From CAWBVG01 sp963792175 (GTDB lineage: Bacteria; Acidobacteriota; Vicinamibacteria; Vicinamibacterales; CAVVIG01): a stretch of DNA of 64,000 nucleotides. The stretch covers positions 62,001 to 126,000 of the forward strand of contig CAWBVG010000031.1 in the NCBI GenBank assembly GCA_963792175.1. Direction: 5' to 3'. The first letter of the stretch is position 1. Every line of letters starts with the position of its first letter. A model generated the notes under the pieces. That model was not told the DNA's origin. It saw only the letters and a program-made list of their open reading frames with translations, and made no database searches. Positions 19,248 to 29,302 of this stretch are shown here, one piece after another. Both the position numbers and the translations under genes were made by a program.

Positions 19248-20904
19248 CTATTCTTTCTTGGCCCTTTGAAACGATCCGAAGTCCGCGAGCAGCCACACGC
19301 CAGGATCGAGCACCACGGATGCGGGTTCGGCGTCCGCGGCAATCCTGAACGTGGACTCGCGTCCGGTCACCTCCACCTGGCGAACCTCCGGCGACGACCC
19401 GGCAACCGCAGATACGCCCACGCCGAGCGCGAATCGGAACGGCTCGGCGGCCTGTGTCTGCCGCACGGTCACGACAATCTGCTTGGCGGCCGTGTCGTAG
19501 CGCCAGCTCGCCCGACACCTGCGGAACACCGCTCCGCGTCAGCCACTGCGCGAAGAACCAGCGCAGGTCCTGACCCGACACCTCCTCCATCGTGCGCCGG
19601 AGATCCGCGGTTGACGCCAGGCCGTTCGCATAGCGCTGATAGTAGAGCCTGATGCCGCGCCAGAACGGTTCGGTGCCAATCAGGTCGCGCAGCATGTGCA
19701 GCGTCCACGCGCCCTTTTCATAGACCAGTCGATTGTTGGGCGCGGTCGCGGCCTCATCGAGATTGACGTGGACGACCGGCGTATTCGGCAGCGACTGCTC
19801 GAGTCGCAGCACGGCGTTGCGGCTGCGCCGCAGGCCGTCGACGAACGCATCACGGCCGCCGGCATACTCGGTGTAGAGCAGCGTGAAGTAGGTGGCGAAG
19901 CCTTCGCTCAGCCACACGTCGTTCCAGTCGTTTTCGGTGACGGCATCGCCAAACCACTGATGCGCGGTTTCGTGGACCACCGGCGCGTTGCCCGCCGTCA
20001 CGCTCTTCTCGCCGTAGAAGATGTTGCTCACGTGCTCCGTGCCGCCCCCCATGCCTGCGGCTTCGACATGCGCCAGCTTGGCGTACGCGTACGGGCCGAC
20101 GCGATCGGAGAAGAATTCGAACGACCCGCGTGCCTCCCGTTCGAGCGCCGCCAGCCCCTTGTCGGCGTCCTGCGGAAACGCCCAGTACGACAGCGGCACG
20201 CCGCGGACGATGCCGCCCTGCCGCACGATGAAGCGGGCGACGCCGAGCGAATACAGCCACGACGAGATCGGGACGTCCTGCCGCCAGTGGGTGCGCCGCA
20301 ATCCGCCGGGCAAATCGAGCTGCTCGACGATGACGCCGTTCGAGACCACCTGGTAGTCGGCCTTCGTCGTCACGATCAACTCGCCGGTCGCCTTGTCCGC
20401 CGGATGGTCGATCATCGGCAGCCATTGCCGCGCGCGGTTGTACCAGTTTTCGCTGAAGGCGGTGCGATCGCCGTGGATGTTATTGAGGAGACGCAGGCCG
20501 TTGCCGGGGATGCCGTGATACGCGATGGTGAACGTGACGTCCTGTCCCGCTGTCGCTCCCGCAGGCAGCGGCAGATGCAGCCGATTGCCACGGTGATCGA
20601 TCGGCACCGTCCGTCCCTCCGACGTGATGCTCGTCACCGTCATGCCTTTGCCATCAGGAGTTGCTGAGGTCAGATCGAGCACCGCTTCTCGCGTACCGGG
20701 CGTGACGATGCGAAGCGTCACCGTGGCTTCCGCACGGATCTCGTTCGAATCGCTCGTCAGGAGCGTCAGACGAACGGCATAGTGGCGGGCATCGATTCCT
20801 GGCTGTCGCGGGTAGGTGTCGGCACCGAGGTGTGAGCCAGCGGCGAAGACCGCGGCGGCCGCCGCACCAAGCATCAGTCCCCGTTGAATCCTGAAGGCGC
20901 GCAT
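19248..20904 (-). CDS. M1-family zinc metallopeptidase, one frameshift
   Basis: About 551 residues. MRAFRIQRGLMLGAAAAAVF is a signal peptide. After a beta-rich N-domain come the zinc site HETAHQWFGD and, 18 residues on, the Glu ligand in WLSEGFATYFTLLY. The exopeptidase motif that is normally GAMEN reads GGGTEH here. A tyrosine/helical region follows (RLVYEKGAWTLHMLRDLIGT). Near 19511 one extra base breaks the frame in VPQVSG; beyond it the C-terminal beta domain reads SWRYDTAAKQIVVTVRQTQA and ends FGSFQRAKKE. It probably trims peptides outside the cytoplasm. Confidence 0.87.
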
Positions 20905-20952
20905 GCCGGGATGGTATACCGGCGAGGCCGTCAAAAGCGCCTGTCGCGGCGC

Positions 20953-22383
20953 TCAGCGTCGGGTGACTGTGGCGGTGGCCGGGAAGTCAGTGCCGATCGC
21001 GCTCGTCTCGACCCAGACCGCGCCATTGTGAATGGGGTCGCACTTGATGGGGGGTGCCCAGTGCCAGAGGGCATCGAGGAGCGTCACCTTGACGCGTTGC
21101 CCCTGGTGTTCAATCGGCTCGCTGACCGGCGTGCCCACCGGAATGACCGAACTGTTGACGCACACGGGCGTGTTGCCCATGGCGTTCGCGAACGCGGAAG
21201 CGCCTTTGCCCGTGACAACCGGGCGATAAAACGATTCGTCCGACGCGATCGCCGCGTAGAAGGCGTCCAGGTAGTTCCTGATGTGTTGACGGCCTTGCGC
21301 GTCGATCGTCGCCACGTCGAGTGCCCGATACGCGTCGCCTTTGCGTTGCAGGAAATGCTGCCGTGTGGCGTCGAGCACGCGGCGATCGAAGAGCGTGCGA
21401 GTGCGCTGCACCTGGCTCACGACCTCGACTTCGACCGGCGAACCCGACCTGACGAACCCGGTATTCAAAACGCCCTTGAGCCACCGGTGTGTGCCAGCGA
21501 CCATGCCCGAGACGTCGAAGTCGTACATCACCGGTCGTGCGCGGCCGCCGGCGTCGACCGCCGCGGTGACGTTCCACAGCGGGTGGCGGTCGTCGCAGCG
21601 GTACTTATCGCCGGCGAACATCCGCACGCACCAGTCGAAGTTGCCGATCATCGCCTCCGCGAACGCCAGCGTCGCCGTGTCCTCGGCGGTGAAACGCTCG
21701 CGCGCGTTCGAGAACTGCGCTTCCGTGAGCTCGCTGACAGCGCCGAGGCGCTTCAACGTCGCGCCGGTCGTCTCGAGCAGCATCGCATTCCGGACGATCG
21801 GCTTCTGCTGATCGGGTGTCTGTCCGGGCCGCGCGTCGGTATAGACGTACGAGATCCTGGCGGGCCTGGCCTTCAGCGCCGGCACGCCGAGCGCGTGGAG
21901 GACTTGATACACGGCGACTTCGCGATGCGGCGCCTGCTCGTTCGGAAGGCGGCCGTACTTGGCGGTCACGGTCTCGTCGGTCGATTCCCCGCAATGTGTC
22001 CCGATCTTGATCCCTTTGAGGCCGTCGAACAGCGTGTTATCGACCTGAGCCGGCGTCCCGTTTCTTTCGAAGTCGACCTTCAGCTTCGGGAAGGCGCACT
22101 CGTTTTCGCGGATGCTGGTGTGGCCGCGAAGGCCAATCTGAATGCCGTCAATCGTGATGTCGCGTGCGCCGTCTCGATAGCCGAGCGTGCCGCCGACCGA
22201 ATAGCCATCCCCGGAGCGCGCGTGCTGGAACAGGTCGTTGAGCGGCGCCGACAGTGTCAGCGCGACCAGCTCGTCGCTCGCGAACAGCCCGCGGTCCGCG
22301 CGCAGAGCGGCTGCGCCAGCCGCGATCGCCGTTGACAGCAGCGCAACAGGAAGGAGAGAAGAGCGAGTCACCCTTGAAAACAA
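20953..22383 (-). CDS. Exported protein of unknown function, possibly CotH-like
   Basis: 476 residues reading cleanly, with signal peptide MFSRVTRSSLLPVALLSTAI. A first domain contains LTLSAPLNDLFQHARSGDGY and GTLGYRDGARDITIDGIQIG. The middle (FPKLKVDFERNGTPAQVDNT to ARISYVYTD) recalls the N-lobe of CotH-type protein kinases, with REVAVYQVLHALGVPALKAR in the helix position, and HPLWNVTAAVDAGGRARPVMYDFDVSGMVAG could be the metal-binding strand. The C-terminus (PIEHQGQRVKVTLLDALWHW) looks SH3-like. The CotH link is a weak guess. It is transcribed just upstream of the M1 gene, with 48 bases between. Confidence 0.6.
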   Translation of the reverse strand: MFSRVTRSSLLPVALLSTAIAAGAAALRADRGLFASDELVALTLSAPLNDLFQHARSGDGYSVGGTLGYRDGARDITIDGIQIGLRGHTSIRENECAFPKLKVDFERNGTPAQVDNTLFDGLKGIKIGTHCGESTDETVTAKYGRLPNEQAPHREVAVYQVLHALGVPALKARPARISYVYTDARPGQTPDQQKPIVRNAMLLETTGATLKRLGAVSELTEAQFSNARERFTAEDTATLAFAEAMIGNFDWCVRMFAGDKYRCDDRHPLWNVTAAVDAGGRARPVMYDFDVSGMVAGTHRWLKGVLNTGFVRSGSPVEVEVVSQVQRTRTLFDRRVLDATRQHFLQRKGDAYRALDVATIDAQGRQHIRNYLDAFYAAIASDESFYRPVVTGKGASAFANAMGNTPVCVNSSVIPVGTPVSEPIEHQGQRVKVTLLDALWHWAPPIKCDPIHNGAVWVETSAIGTDFPATATVTRR

Positions 22384-22491
22384 TTCAAGATGACGGCCAG
22401 CGTGAATGGCCCAGTCAAACTCAGCTAGCCCCTAGCCCCAAGTCCCGACGTCCGCGAACTGAATGGCGTTCTTCTTGCTGACTTTCCAGGC

Positions 22492-23343
22492 ATGCGATGG
22501 ACATCTTCCGGACGCGGCGATATTGAAGACATGCGAGGGCGATCCGGTGGGTTCGGCGTAGCCCACCTTGGCATCGGCGGGTTCCTCGTTCTCTTGGTGC
22601 TGAGTTGGGTCAGCGGGACGAATCTCTTCTCACTTTTGGGAACCGGCGACACAACGCCGACCCAGACGGTCGGCACCTCGGGGGAGGTGCGGACCTCGCC
22701 GTCTGAGGAGCGCATGGTCGACTTCGTGAACGCGGTCACGAAAGACGCCCAGGATACCTGGTCAGAAATCCTCGGTCCGCGTTACCAACGGACGCGCGTC
22801 GTGCTCTTTCGCGATGCGATCGACTCGGCCTGCGGCTTTGCACAATCTGCCACCGGGCCGTTCTATTGCCCCAGCGACGGCAAAGTCTATTTGGATCTGT
22901 CGTTCTTCGACGAGTTGTCGCAGCGCTTCGGCGCGCCCGGCGACTTTGCGCAGGCGTACGTCATCGCGCACGAACTCGGCCATCACGTGCAGAACCTCAT
23001 GGGCTTGAACGCGCAGGCGTCGCGCAATCGCCAGGCCGGACCAGGCAGCGCGTCGGTCGCGCTCGAACTGCAGGCCGACTGCTTCGCGGGCATCTGGGGT
23101 CACGCTGCAGCACAGAACGGCCGGTTCAACGCGGGCGGCGTCGAGCTCGAACCAGGCGACGCCGACGAAGCGCTGCGCGCCGCGGCGTCGATTGGCGACG
23201 ATCGCCTCCAGAAAATGGCAACCGGCCGCGTGATGCCCGAGCGCTTCACGCACGGCACGTCGGCGCAGCGCGTCGAGTGGTTCCGTCGCGGGATGGAGTC
23301 AGGCGATCCGCGCGCGTGCTCGACGGGCAGCACAACGTATTAG
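22492..23343 (+). CDS. Membrane-anchored neutral zinc metallopeptidase (YpfJ/KPN_02809 family)
   Basis: 283 residues. It starts MRWTSSGRGDIEDMRGRSGG, the family's N-terminal hallmark, followed by one TM (LGIGGFLVLLVLSWVSG). The peptidase part has RTRVVLFRDAIDSACGFAQS, GPFYCPSDGKVYLDLSFFDE and the zinc site YVIAHELGHHVQNLMG. A second conserved block, ALELQADCFAGIWGH, supplies the third ligand. The C-terminus ERFTHGTSAQRVEWFRRGME is also typical. Substrate unknown; the active site faces the periplasm. Its promoter region contains a short CTAGCCCCTAGCCCC word shared with tracts elsewhere. Confidence 0.9.
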   Translation: MRWTSSGRGDIEDMRGRSGGFGVAHLGIGGFLVLLVLSWVSGTNLFSLLGTGDTTPTQTVGTSGEVRTSPSEERMVDFVNAVTKDAQDTWSEILGPRYQRTRVVLFRDAIDSACGFAQSATGPFYCPSDGKVYLDLSFFDELSQRFGAPGDFAQAYVIAHELGHHVQNLMGLNAQASRNRQAGPGSASVALELQADCFAGIWGHAAAQNGRFNAGGVELEPGDADEALRAAASIGDDRLQKMATGRVMPERFTHGTSAQRVEWFRRGMESGDPRACSTGSTTY

Positions 23344-23354
23344 AAAACGCGAAA

Positions 23355-23386
23355 TTAGGGATTAGGGATTAGGGATTAGGGATTAG
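23355..23386. repeat. GGGATTA micro-repeat (four to five copies)
   Basis: ATTAGGGATTAGGG runs in near-perfect tandem between the convergent zinc peptidase and nucleotidyltransferase-like genes. The last ATTA holds the stop codon (TAA on the minus strand, 23383-23385) of the latter. Confidence 0.85.
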
Positions 23387-24352
23387 CGCCGCTTTCGGTT
23401 GGCGACCCGGGCTCGCATGCGCGCGGCTGCCGCCCGCTGCCGGTCGATGTTGGCCTTCGCCCGCTCGCGGAACGCCTCGGCCTGCTGATGCACGCGCTGC
23501 ACCTGGTCGGTCGCCGCACGCGTGCGCAGCCACGGCAAATCGGGGAAGATCTCGAAGAGATCGTTGCTCGTGCGGACGCGGCGGCACGTCCACCAGTGTA
23601 TCGCCTCCCGCCTGCCACCACCGGCACACGGCCTCGATCGCCGGCGACGGCAGCCCGACGATCAGCGTGAGGAGCGTTCTGACCGTACTGGTCAACGGCG
23701 ACCACGCCGGCTCGGCGCTTTCGGCCGGCTCCTCAGGCGCGTTGGGGAAGAGCTCCGCGACGAACAGATTCGCGTCCCACAGGTCCTGCAGCGCCGATCC
23801 ACCAATCAGCGGTCTCAAATGAAGCAGCCGCGCGGCGGTGTCCAGATCGCGCGGCTCGAACTCCAGGTGATTCTCGTCGACGACGACTTTCGCGCGCACC
23901 ATGCATCGGCGTGACAACAGTGCGGACAAGCCTTTGACGGCGGCCGCCGTGCTCCAGACGTGTCCGGCGCGGGTCACGATGAAGAGATCCAGATCGCCGC
24001 CGGCCTCCAGGTTGAGCCGCGCGATCCGTCCGGACAGCGCCACCAGCCGCACGAACGGCAGGCAGCACACCAGCCGCAGCAGGAGCGCGTGGCGATCGAG
24101 GAAGGCGCGGCTGCGGGCTTCGCGCCGCCGCCGCTCGTCGATCAATTCGTTCCGGCCGGCGGGGAAGAAGAAGCCGTCGCGCCGCTCGACGATCTGCTGC
24201 AGCACGGCGCTGCCCTCGAACACCGAGACGATTTCGGCCTGCGTCTGATGCGACCCGATGAGCGACTCGTGCAGCTCCTCGAGCGTCAGCGGATAATCCT
24301 CGAGCGAGGCGTGGATCACGCTGGCGGCGATCGCGAGCTCGCGGGTCGTCAC
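23383..24352 (-). CDS. Nucleotidyltransferase-fold protein, one frameshift
   Basis: About 322 residues from a GTG start (MTTRELAIAASVIHASLEDY). The N-terminal helical region looks winged-helix-like. It is followed by FVRLVALSGRIARLNLEAGG and DLDLFIVTRAGHVWSTAAA, which match the nucleotidyltransferase pattern of a glycine-rich turn and a DxD pair (GGDLDLF). A later Asp/Glu strand is in AKVVVDENHLEFEPRDLDTA. Near 23590 the frame shifts; the corrected C-terminus is NDLFEIFPDLPWLRTRAATD then a basic helix to VANRKRR. Substrate unknown; similar proteins are annotated only as nucleotidyltransferase domain-containing. Confidence 0.6.
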
Positions 24353-24356
24353 AATG

Positions 24357-24396
24357 GTTTATCCCGCCGAAGCGCCTGGCGCGAAGGCGGATTTCG
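24357..24396. repeat. Single copy of GC-rich dispersed repeat
   Basis: TATCCCGCCGAAGCGCCTGG and the following CGCGAAGGCGG form a short interrupted palindrome with the words found in the 1225-1490 cluster and inside the genes at 49300 and 59540-59910. It lies upstream of the divergent genes at 24352 and 24517. Confidence 0.6.
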
Positions 24397-24516
24397 AGTT
24401 GCGAAACGATCTTCGCCGGACGTAAACCACGCCCGGCAAGGTGCCAGATCGGCGGCCCGTTCGGGTCGCCCGCGCAACTCTATGCAGCCCGCGTGCCTTG
24501 CGTGTACTGTTCTCAC

Positions 24517-25620
24517 ATGCGAAGCCTCACAGCCACGTTCGTGCTCGTTACGGTCATCGGCGTCAATCTGGCTGCGGGGGGCGCCGCGCCGTCCGGCAGG
24601 CAGACGCCTCAGGGCCGCGGAGAGGCGCGTCAGACTCTCGACATCTACTTCATCGACGTCGAGGGCGGGCAGTCGACGCTGATCGTCACGCCGGCGGGAG
24701 AATCGTTCCTCATCGACACCGGGTACGCCGGCGATGGCACACCACAATCGAAGGCGGGCGATCCCGCGCGGGCGCGCGACGCGCAACGCATTGCCGCGGC
24801 CGCGCGGGATGCCGGCGTCACGCGGATCGACTACCTCCTGATTACGCACTTTCACCCCGATCACGACGGCGGCGTCGTGGAGCTCGCGCAGCTCCTGCCG
24901 ATCGGCACGTTCATCGACCACGGTGGGGTGCTGCCCAGCGCTGAGGCACGGGTGGCGGGCACGCTCGACGCGCTCGCGGCCTATACCGCCGTTCGCGCAA
25001 AAGGACGGCACCTCGAGCCGGCGCCTGGCGACCGCCTTCCGCTGAACGGCGTCACCGCCGTCGTCGTCAGCGCCGCGGGCGCCACGCTGCGGCAGCCGCT
25101 GCCTGGATCAGGCGCGGCAAATCCGGCGTGCCGGCCGGCCGCGCCGCCCGCGCAGGAGCCGACCGAAAACCCGCGCTCGACCGGCGTGCGTCTGGAGTTC
25201 GGCCGCTTCCGCTTTCTGGACGTGGGCGATCTGAGCGGCGCGCCGCTGTTCGCGCTCGCGTGCCCGCGGAATCTCGTCGGACCGGTCGACGTCTATCTCG
25301 TCGCGCACCACGGCGGCGCCGACGCCGCCGAGCCCGAGACGTTCGCGGCGTTCCAGCCGCGGGTTGCGATCGTCAACAACGGGGCCGTGAAAGGCGGTGC
25401 GCCTGAAACGTTCGCCGCGCTCCACAACCTGTCGGCAGTCGACGTGTGGCAGCTGCATCGGTCGAGGAACGAGGGCGCCCGCAATTTCCCCGACGACCGC
25501 ATCGCGAATCTCGACGAGACGACCGCGCACTGGATCAAAGTCCGCGCTCGAGACGATGGCTCGTTCGTCGTGACGAACGGGCGCACCGGCGCGAGCAAGA
25601 GCTTCGGCGCACGCCGCTAG
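24517..25620 (+). CDS. Exported metallo-beta-lactamase-fold hydrolase (ComEC-like domain)
   Basis: 367 residues. MRSLTATFVLVTVIGVNLAA is a signal peptide. The MBL fold shows DIYFIDVEGGQSTLIVTPAG, FLIDTGYAG, the metal site LLITHFHPDHDGGVVEL, then FRFLDVGDLSGAPLFALACP and VYLVAHHGGADAAEPETFAA, where the HHG His completes the site. The order and the DVEGGQST start resemble the soluble beta-lactamase domain of ComEC-type proteins, which act on nucleic acids. Here it is a stand-alone secreted protein, so the substrate is open. The 3' end runs into a GGGGCTA repeat. No frameshift. Confidence 0.85.
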   Translation: MRSLTATFVLVTVIGVNLAAGGAAPSGRQTPQGRGEARQTLDIYFIDVEGGQSTLIVTPAGESFLIDTGYAGDGTPQSKAGDPARARDAQRIAAAARDAGVTRIDYLLITHFHPDHDGGVVELAQLLPIGTFIDHGGVLPSAEARVAGTLDALAAYTAVRAKGRHLEPAPGDRLPLNGVTAVVVSAAGATLRQPLPGSGAANPACRPAAPPAQEPTENPRSTGVRLEFGRFRFLDVGDLSGAPLFALACPRNLVGPVDVYLVAHHGGADAAEPETFAAFQPRVAIVNNGAVKGGAPETFAALHNLSAVDVWQLHRSRNEGARNFPDDRIANLDETTAHWIKVRARDDGSFVVTNGRTGASKSFGARR

Positions 25621-25624
25621 ACAG

Positions 25625-25650
25625 CAGGGGCTAGGGGCTAGGGGCTAGCT
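25625..25650. repeat. GGGGCTA micro-repeat (three copies)
   Basis: CAGGGGCTAGGGGCTAGGGGCTAGCTG separates the convergent MBL gene and the glucose-dehydrogenase-like gene. The final CTA (25645-25647) is the TAG stop of the latter. Confidence 0.85.
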
Positions 25651-27087
25651 GAAGATTCGCCACACTGAATCCGCGGTCGCGAAATAGATCGCGCCGTTCG
25701 GACCGGCCGCGATCGCGACCACTGGCCCGGCGACATCCTGTAACAGCGGTTCGGTTGCCGCGACACGCGAAGGCTCCAGAGGATCGAATCGGACGCGCAG
25801 CAGGCGTTGGCCCGTGTCGGACGCGACGAACAGGTTGCCGGCCAGCGCGGGAACGGAGGCGCCGCGCGTGAAGGCCATCGCTGTCGGCACCAATGCGGCT
25901 GGCAATCGCCATGACGCGCGGGCGACGCCTCGGATCCGCTTGCCGTCGCCGGACGATTCGGTTGTCACTGGCGTGATGCCAGCCGCGCGCGGCATCCGCC
26001 ACCCACAGCACGTCCGTCCCCGGCTGCCAATCGAGGCCGGCCGGCGACGAAGAGCCGGCGGCGTAAATCGGCGACGCCCCGGCTTGATCGTCCGGCGTCG
26101 TACCGTCCGCATTCAGGCGCAGGATCTTGCCGTTCGGCGACGCGGCGTCGCCCACCTGCCGCGGCTCGCCACCATCGTCGAACGCGGCGTACAGCCGTGC
26201 GTCCGGACCGAAGCGAAGCGAGGCCGCCGGCTCCACAGCCGCCGCGTTGATGCCGCCGAGCAGAACCGCACGATCGCCGAACGTGCCGCCGACTTCGCGG
26301 ACACGAATCACCGAGAACGTGCCTCCGCCGGCGACAATCGCGAACACGAATCGCGTGCGCGTGAAATCCGGATCGATCGCGATGGCGAGGAGCCGGTCGC
26401 CGGTCGGCCATCTGTCCGAGAGTGAGGCTGGCTCCGAGAGCGTGCCGTCGCGAACGCTGCGAACGGTCCCGTCACGCTGCGCGATGAGCAGGCGGCCGTC
26501 GGGCATGAATGCGAGGTCCGCCGGGCGGCTCAAGCCGCCGGCCACCAGTTCGACGGCGAGACCCGTGCCGTCGGCGAGAGCAGACGCGTCGGATTGGTGA
26601 TGTCGCTGGATTTTGACCCGAGCGGTTCCGCTCCGGTTTTCACGGCGGATTCAACCTGGGCGACGACCGTGACTCTGAGCGCGGCCGACCGCGCGCTCTC
26701 GAGGAGCGAGCCGTCGGTGACAAACGACGCGAGCTCGAGTGTGTGCGCACCGGCCGTCAGCGCCGGCAGTCGCGCACTGCACGCGAAGCCGTCCGCGGCG
26801 GCGGCCGCCGCCGCGCACGATGCGCCGGCAAGCTCCGATCGCACGCCGTCGACGTAAATGGCGTATCGCACCGAGGCCAACTCGACGGCGTCGGCGGCGC
26901 GCTGCGTCCAGCCGAGGCGTTCCGTGCCATTGATCGTCTCGCTGCCCGCCGGCGGCGTGACTTCGGGCGGTGGCGGCGACGACTTGCTGCACGCCGCGGC
27001 CAGCAGGGCAACGGCAGAGGCGATCGCGCGATCGCGGCGCGACCTGTGCCGGCGCCGTAGCGCGGAGCGCGAAGGTGGCTTGGACAA
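25645..27087 (-). CDS. Lipoprotein with PQQ-dependent sugar dehydrogenase-like beta-propeller, frameshifted
   Basis: About 480 residues. Lipoprotein signal IASAVALLAAACSKSS. A 120-residue Fn3-like domain follows (RLGWTQRAADAVELASVRYA, AGAHTLELASFVTDGSL). The frame shifts near 26575, after which a glucose/sorbosone dehydrogenase-type propeller reads LSRPADLAFMPDGRLLIAQR, GDRLLAIAIDPDFTRTRFVF, ASLRFGPDARLYAAFDDGGE and GKILRLNADGTTP. It shifts again near 25985 and ends GPVVAIAAGPNGAIYFATAD. I cannot confirm a full set of PQQ and calcium ligands, so catalysis is uncertain. It is divergent by 29 bases from a second member of the same fold. Confidence 0.75.
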
Positions 27088-27116
27088 ATCCGCAGCATCG
27101 CGCTTAGGCTATCCGC

Positions 27117-28370
27117 ATGCGAAGACGGCGTGCAATCGCGATCGCGTTGTGTCTCTCGTGTGTGGTCGCCGAAGAGTTGCACGCACAGCTGAGGTTGCGC
27201 ACGCACGCGAGCGGGTTCACGTCGCCGATCGCGGTCGTGCAGGATCCCGCCGATCGAAATATCCAATTCGTCGTCCAGCAGAATGGCCGCATCCGCGTCG
27301 TACAGCTCGGCGCTGTCCTCGCCACCGACTTTCTCGACGTGTCCGGTGCGATTGTCGCGGGCGGCGAACAGGGGCTGCTCGGGTTTGCGTTGCCGCCGGA
27401 CACGGCGACGAGCGGCCGCTTCTTCGTCAACTTCACCAATCGATCGGGCGACACCGTCGTCGCCCGCTTCCGACGCTCGTCGCCGGTCGTTGCCGACATC
27501 GGATCGCGGTTCGACCTGCGCTGGGGCGGCGCCAACGGCCCCGCGTCCATCGCGCAGCCGTTCGCCAATCACAACGGCGGTCATCTGGCATTCGGGCCCG
27601 ATGGGTTCCTCTACATCGGCCTCGGCGACGGCGGTTCGGGCGACGATCCGTCGCATCGCGCGCAGAACCCGCAGGAATTTCTCGGCAAGATGCTGCGCAT
27701 CGACGTCAACGTGCCGGACGCCAACGCGTCCGGGTACCAGGTTCCGGCCGACAATCCGTTTCTCCGTAGCGGACCGCCGTCGACGCGGCCCGAGATCTGG
27801 GCGTTCGGACTCCGAAATCCCTGGCGCTACACGTTCGACGATCCCGCGCGTGGTGGCACCGGTGCGCTCGTCATCGGCGACGTCGGGCAGGGCCGCTGGG
27901 AGGAAGTCGACTACGAACCCCGCGGACGCGGCGGACGCAATTACGGTTGGCGCAATCGCGAAGGCGCCCACGACAACGTCACGTCGCTGCCGGTCGCGTT
28001 TCAGCCGCTGACCGAGCCGATTCACGAGTACAGCCACAGCGTGGGGCAGTCGATCACCGGTGGCTATGTGTATCGCGGCGATCGGCTTCCGGCCGCCCAT
28101 CGCGGCCGTTACTTCTTTGCCGACTTCATCCAGGGGCGCGTGTTTTCGCTGGCGCTGACGGTCGACGCCAACGGCGAGGCCCGCGCCTCGGACGTCGTCG
28201 AACACACGGCGGAACTCGGCGGGTTTGCGCAGCTCGGGAACATCAGCTCGTTCGGCGTCGATGCCGACGGCGAACTGTTGATCGTCAGCTATTCGCTCGG
28301 GCGTGTCATGAAGCTGGTTGGGCCGCCGGCCGCGCCGTCGGCGCCGACGGGGCTGCGGATTCTTCGCTGA
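27117..28370 (+). CDS. PQQ-dependent sugar (glucose/sorbosone-type) dehydrogenase
   Basis: 417 residues with signal peptide MRRRRAIAIALCLSCVVAEE ending HAQ. The propeller begins LRTHASGFTSPIAVVQDPAD. Family motifs include GGEQGLLGFALPPD, NHNGGHLAFGPDGFLYIGLG (catalytic-site His and the GDGG loop), DPSHRAQNPQEFLGKMLRID, EIWAFGLRNPWRYTFDD (PQQ-contacting Arg/Asn) and IGDVGQGRWEEVDYE. Soluble glucose dehydrogenase-type enzymes oxidise sugars in the periplasm and pass electrons to cytochromes. The likely acceptor here is unknown, though c-type cytochromes are plentiful nearby. Reads cleanly. Confidence 0.88.
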   Translation: MRRRRAIAIALCLSCVVAEELHAQLRLRTHASGFTSPIAVVQDPADRNIQFVVQQNGRIRVVQLGAVLATDFLDVSGAIVAGGEQGLLGFALPPDTATSGRFFVNFTNRSGDTVVARFRRSSPVVADIGSRFDLRWGGANGPASIAQPFANHNGGHLAFGPDGFLYIGLGDGGSGDDPSHRAQNPQEFLGKMLRIDVNVPDANASGYQVPADNPFLRSGPPSTRPEIWAFGLRNPWRYTFDDPARGGTGALVIGDVGQGRWEEVDYEPRGRGGRNYGWRNREGAHDNVTSLPVAFQPLTEPIHEYSHSVGQSITGGYVYRGDRLPAAHRGRYFFADFIQGRVFSLALTVDANGEARASDVVEHTAELGGFAQLGNISSFGVDADGELLIVSYSLGRVMKLVGPPAAPSAPTGLRILR

Positions 28371-28371
28371 C

Positions 28372-28458
28372 GGGAGTCGGGGCTCGGGGCTAGGGGCTAG
28401 GGGCTAGGGGCTCGGGGCTAGCTGACGAACTACTAGAACGCAGAACCTTAGAACCCTT
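28372..28458. repeat. GGGGCTA and GAACCTTAGAACC micro-repeat tract
   Basis: Six or seven copies of GGGGCTA/GGGGCTC are followed by ACTAGAACGCAGAACCTTAGAACCC. It fills the whole gap between the convergent sugar dehydrogenase and DUF4159 genes. The DUF4159 stop (28459-28461) lies at its edge. Confidence 0.8.
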
Positions 28459-29271
28459 TTAGTGCGTCATCGCGTACAGCAGCACGTCGATGCCGAAGGC
28501 GTAGCCTTTGCCGGCGAAGTACTCGAAGTATTCGCGGTTGTCGCCTTCCCGTTCGAACGCGTCGCCGAAGTCGGTGTTGTGGGTCATGACCACCAGCAGG
28601 TGACCGTCGCGGTCCGTGATGCCTCGCACGTGGACCTCGGCGCTGTCGCGTCCCCGCTCCGACGTGTTGCCGCCCGGCCCGCCCCACGCGCCGATTGACG
28701 GGATTTGCACCTTCTCGTGGACGTCGTACAGCACGTGAAACAGCGGGTGCTCGAGCGGCAGCTCCATCAACGGGTATTGCCCCGATGGCAGCGCCTTACG
28801 GATCTCGTTCTCCCAGTGGGCCCAGGCGTACTCGCCCCAGAAGTCGTCGGCCCACAGGAACCCGCCTTTTTGCAGGTAGGTGCGCAGGCCCGCGGCTTCG
28901 GCCTCGTCGAAGTACGCGCCGCCCGGCTCCGTGAGCATGATGAACGGGCATTTCGCGAGCCGATCGGCGTCGGTCAGCTGGATGACGACGTGATTGAAGT
29001 TGCCGGCGATGTCGCGGCTGACCTGTGTGGTCGTCAGCTCGGAGAAACGGAACGAGAGGTTCTGGTCCGCGCGCGGGTAGTCGACGTACCATCCGCCGCC
29101 GTCGCCGTTCGACGCGTTGCGGAACATGATCCGGCAGAACATGAAGGCGCCGTCGTACGCGGGGTTCTCGCCGATCCGCGGCATGAAGCGGCCGCGCCGC
29201 CCCTGGAACTGGGCCGCGGCGGTGGCGGCCAGCAGCGCGGCGATGACGGCGGCGGTGGCGACCGTTTTCAT
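28459..29271 (-). CDS. DUF4159 domain protein, exported
   Basis: 270 residues with signal peptide MKTVATAAVIAALLAATAAA. The rest is a single DUF4159 domain: GAFMFCRIMFRNASNGDGGG, WYVDYPRADQNLSFRFSELT, CPFIMLTEPGGAYFDEAEAA, GLRTYLQKGGFLWADDFWGE and HPLFHVLYDVHEKVQIPSIG, ending GYAFGIDVLLYAMTH. The fold is glutamine-amidotransferase-like in related proteins, but no catalytic role is established. These genes are frequent in acidobacteria and planctomycetes. Reads cleanly. Confidence 0.87.
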   Translation of the reverse strand: MKTVATAAVIAALLAATAAAQFQGRRGRFMPRIGENPAYDGAFMFCRIMFRNASNGDGGGWYVDYPRADQNLSFRFSELTTTQVSRDIAGNFNHVVIQLTDADRLAKCPFIMLTEPGGAYFDEAEAAGLRTYLQKGGFLWADDFWGEYAWAHWENEIRKALPSGQYPLMELPLEHPLFHVLYDVHEKVQIPSIGAWGGPGGNTSERGRDSAEVHVRGITDRDGHLLVVMTHNTDFGDAFEREGDNREYFEYFAGKGYAFGIDVLLYAMTH

Positions 29272-29302
29272 GGGCCGACGGTCAGTATAGCGCCGTCCCC
29301 GT

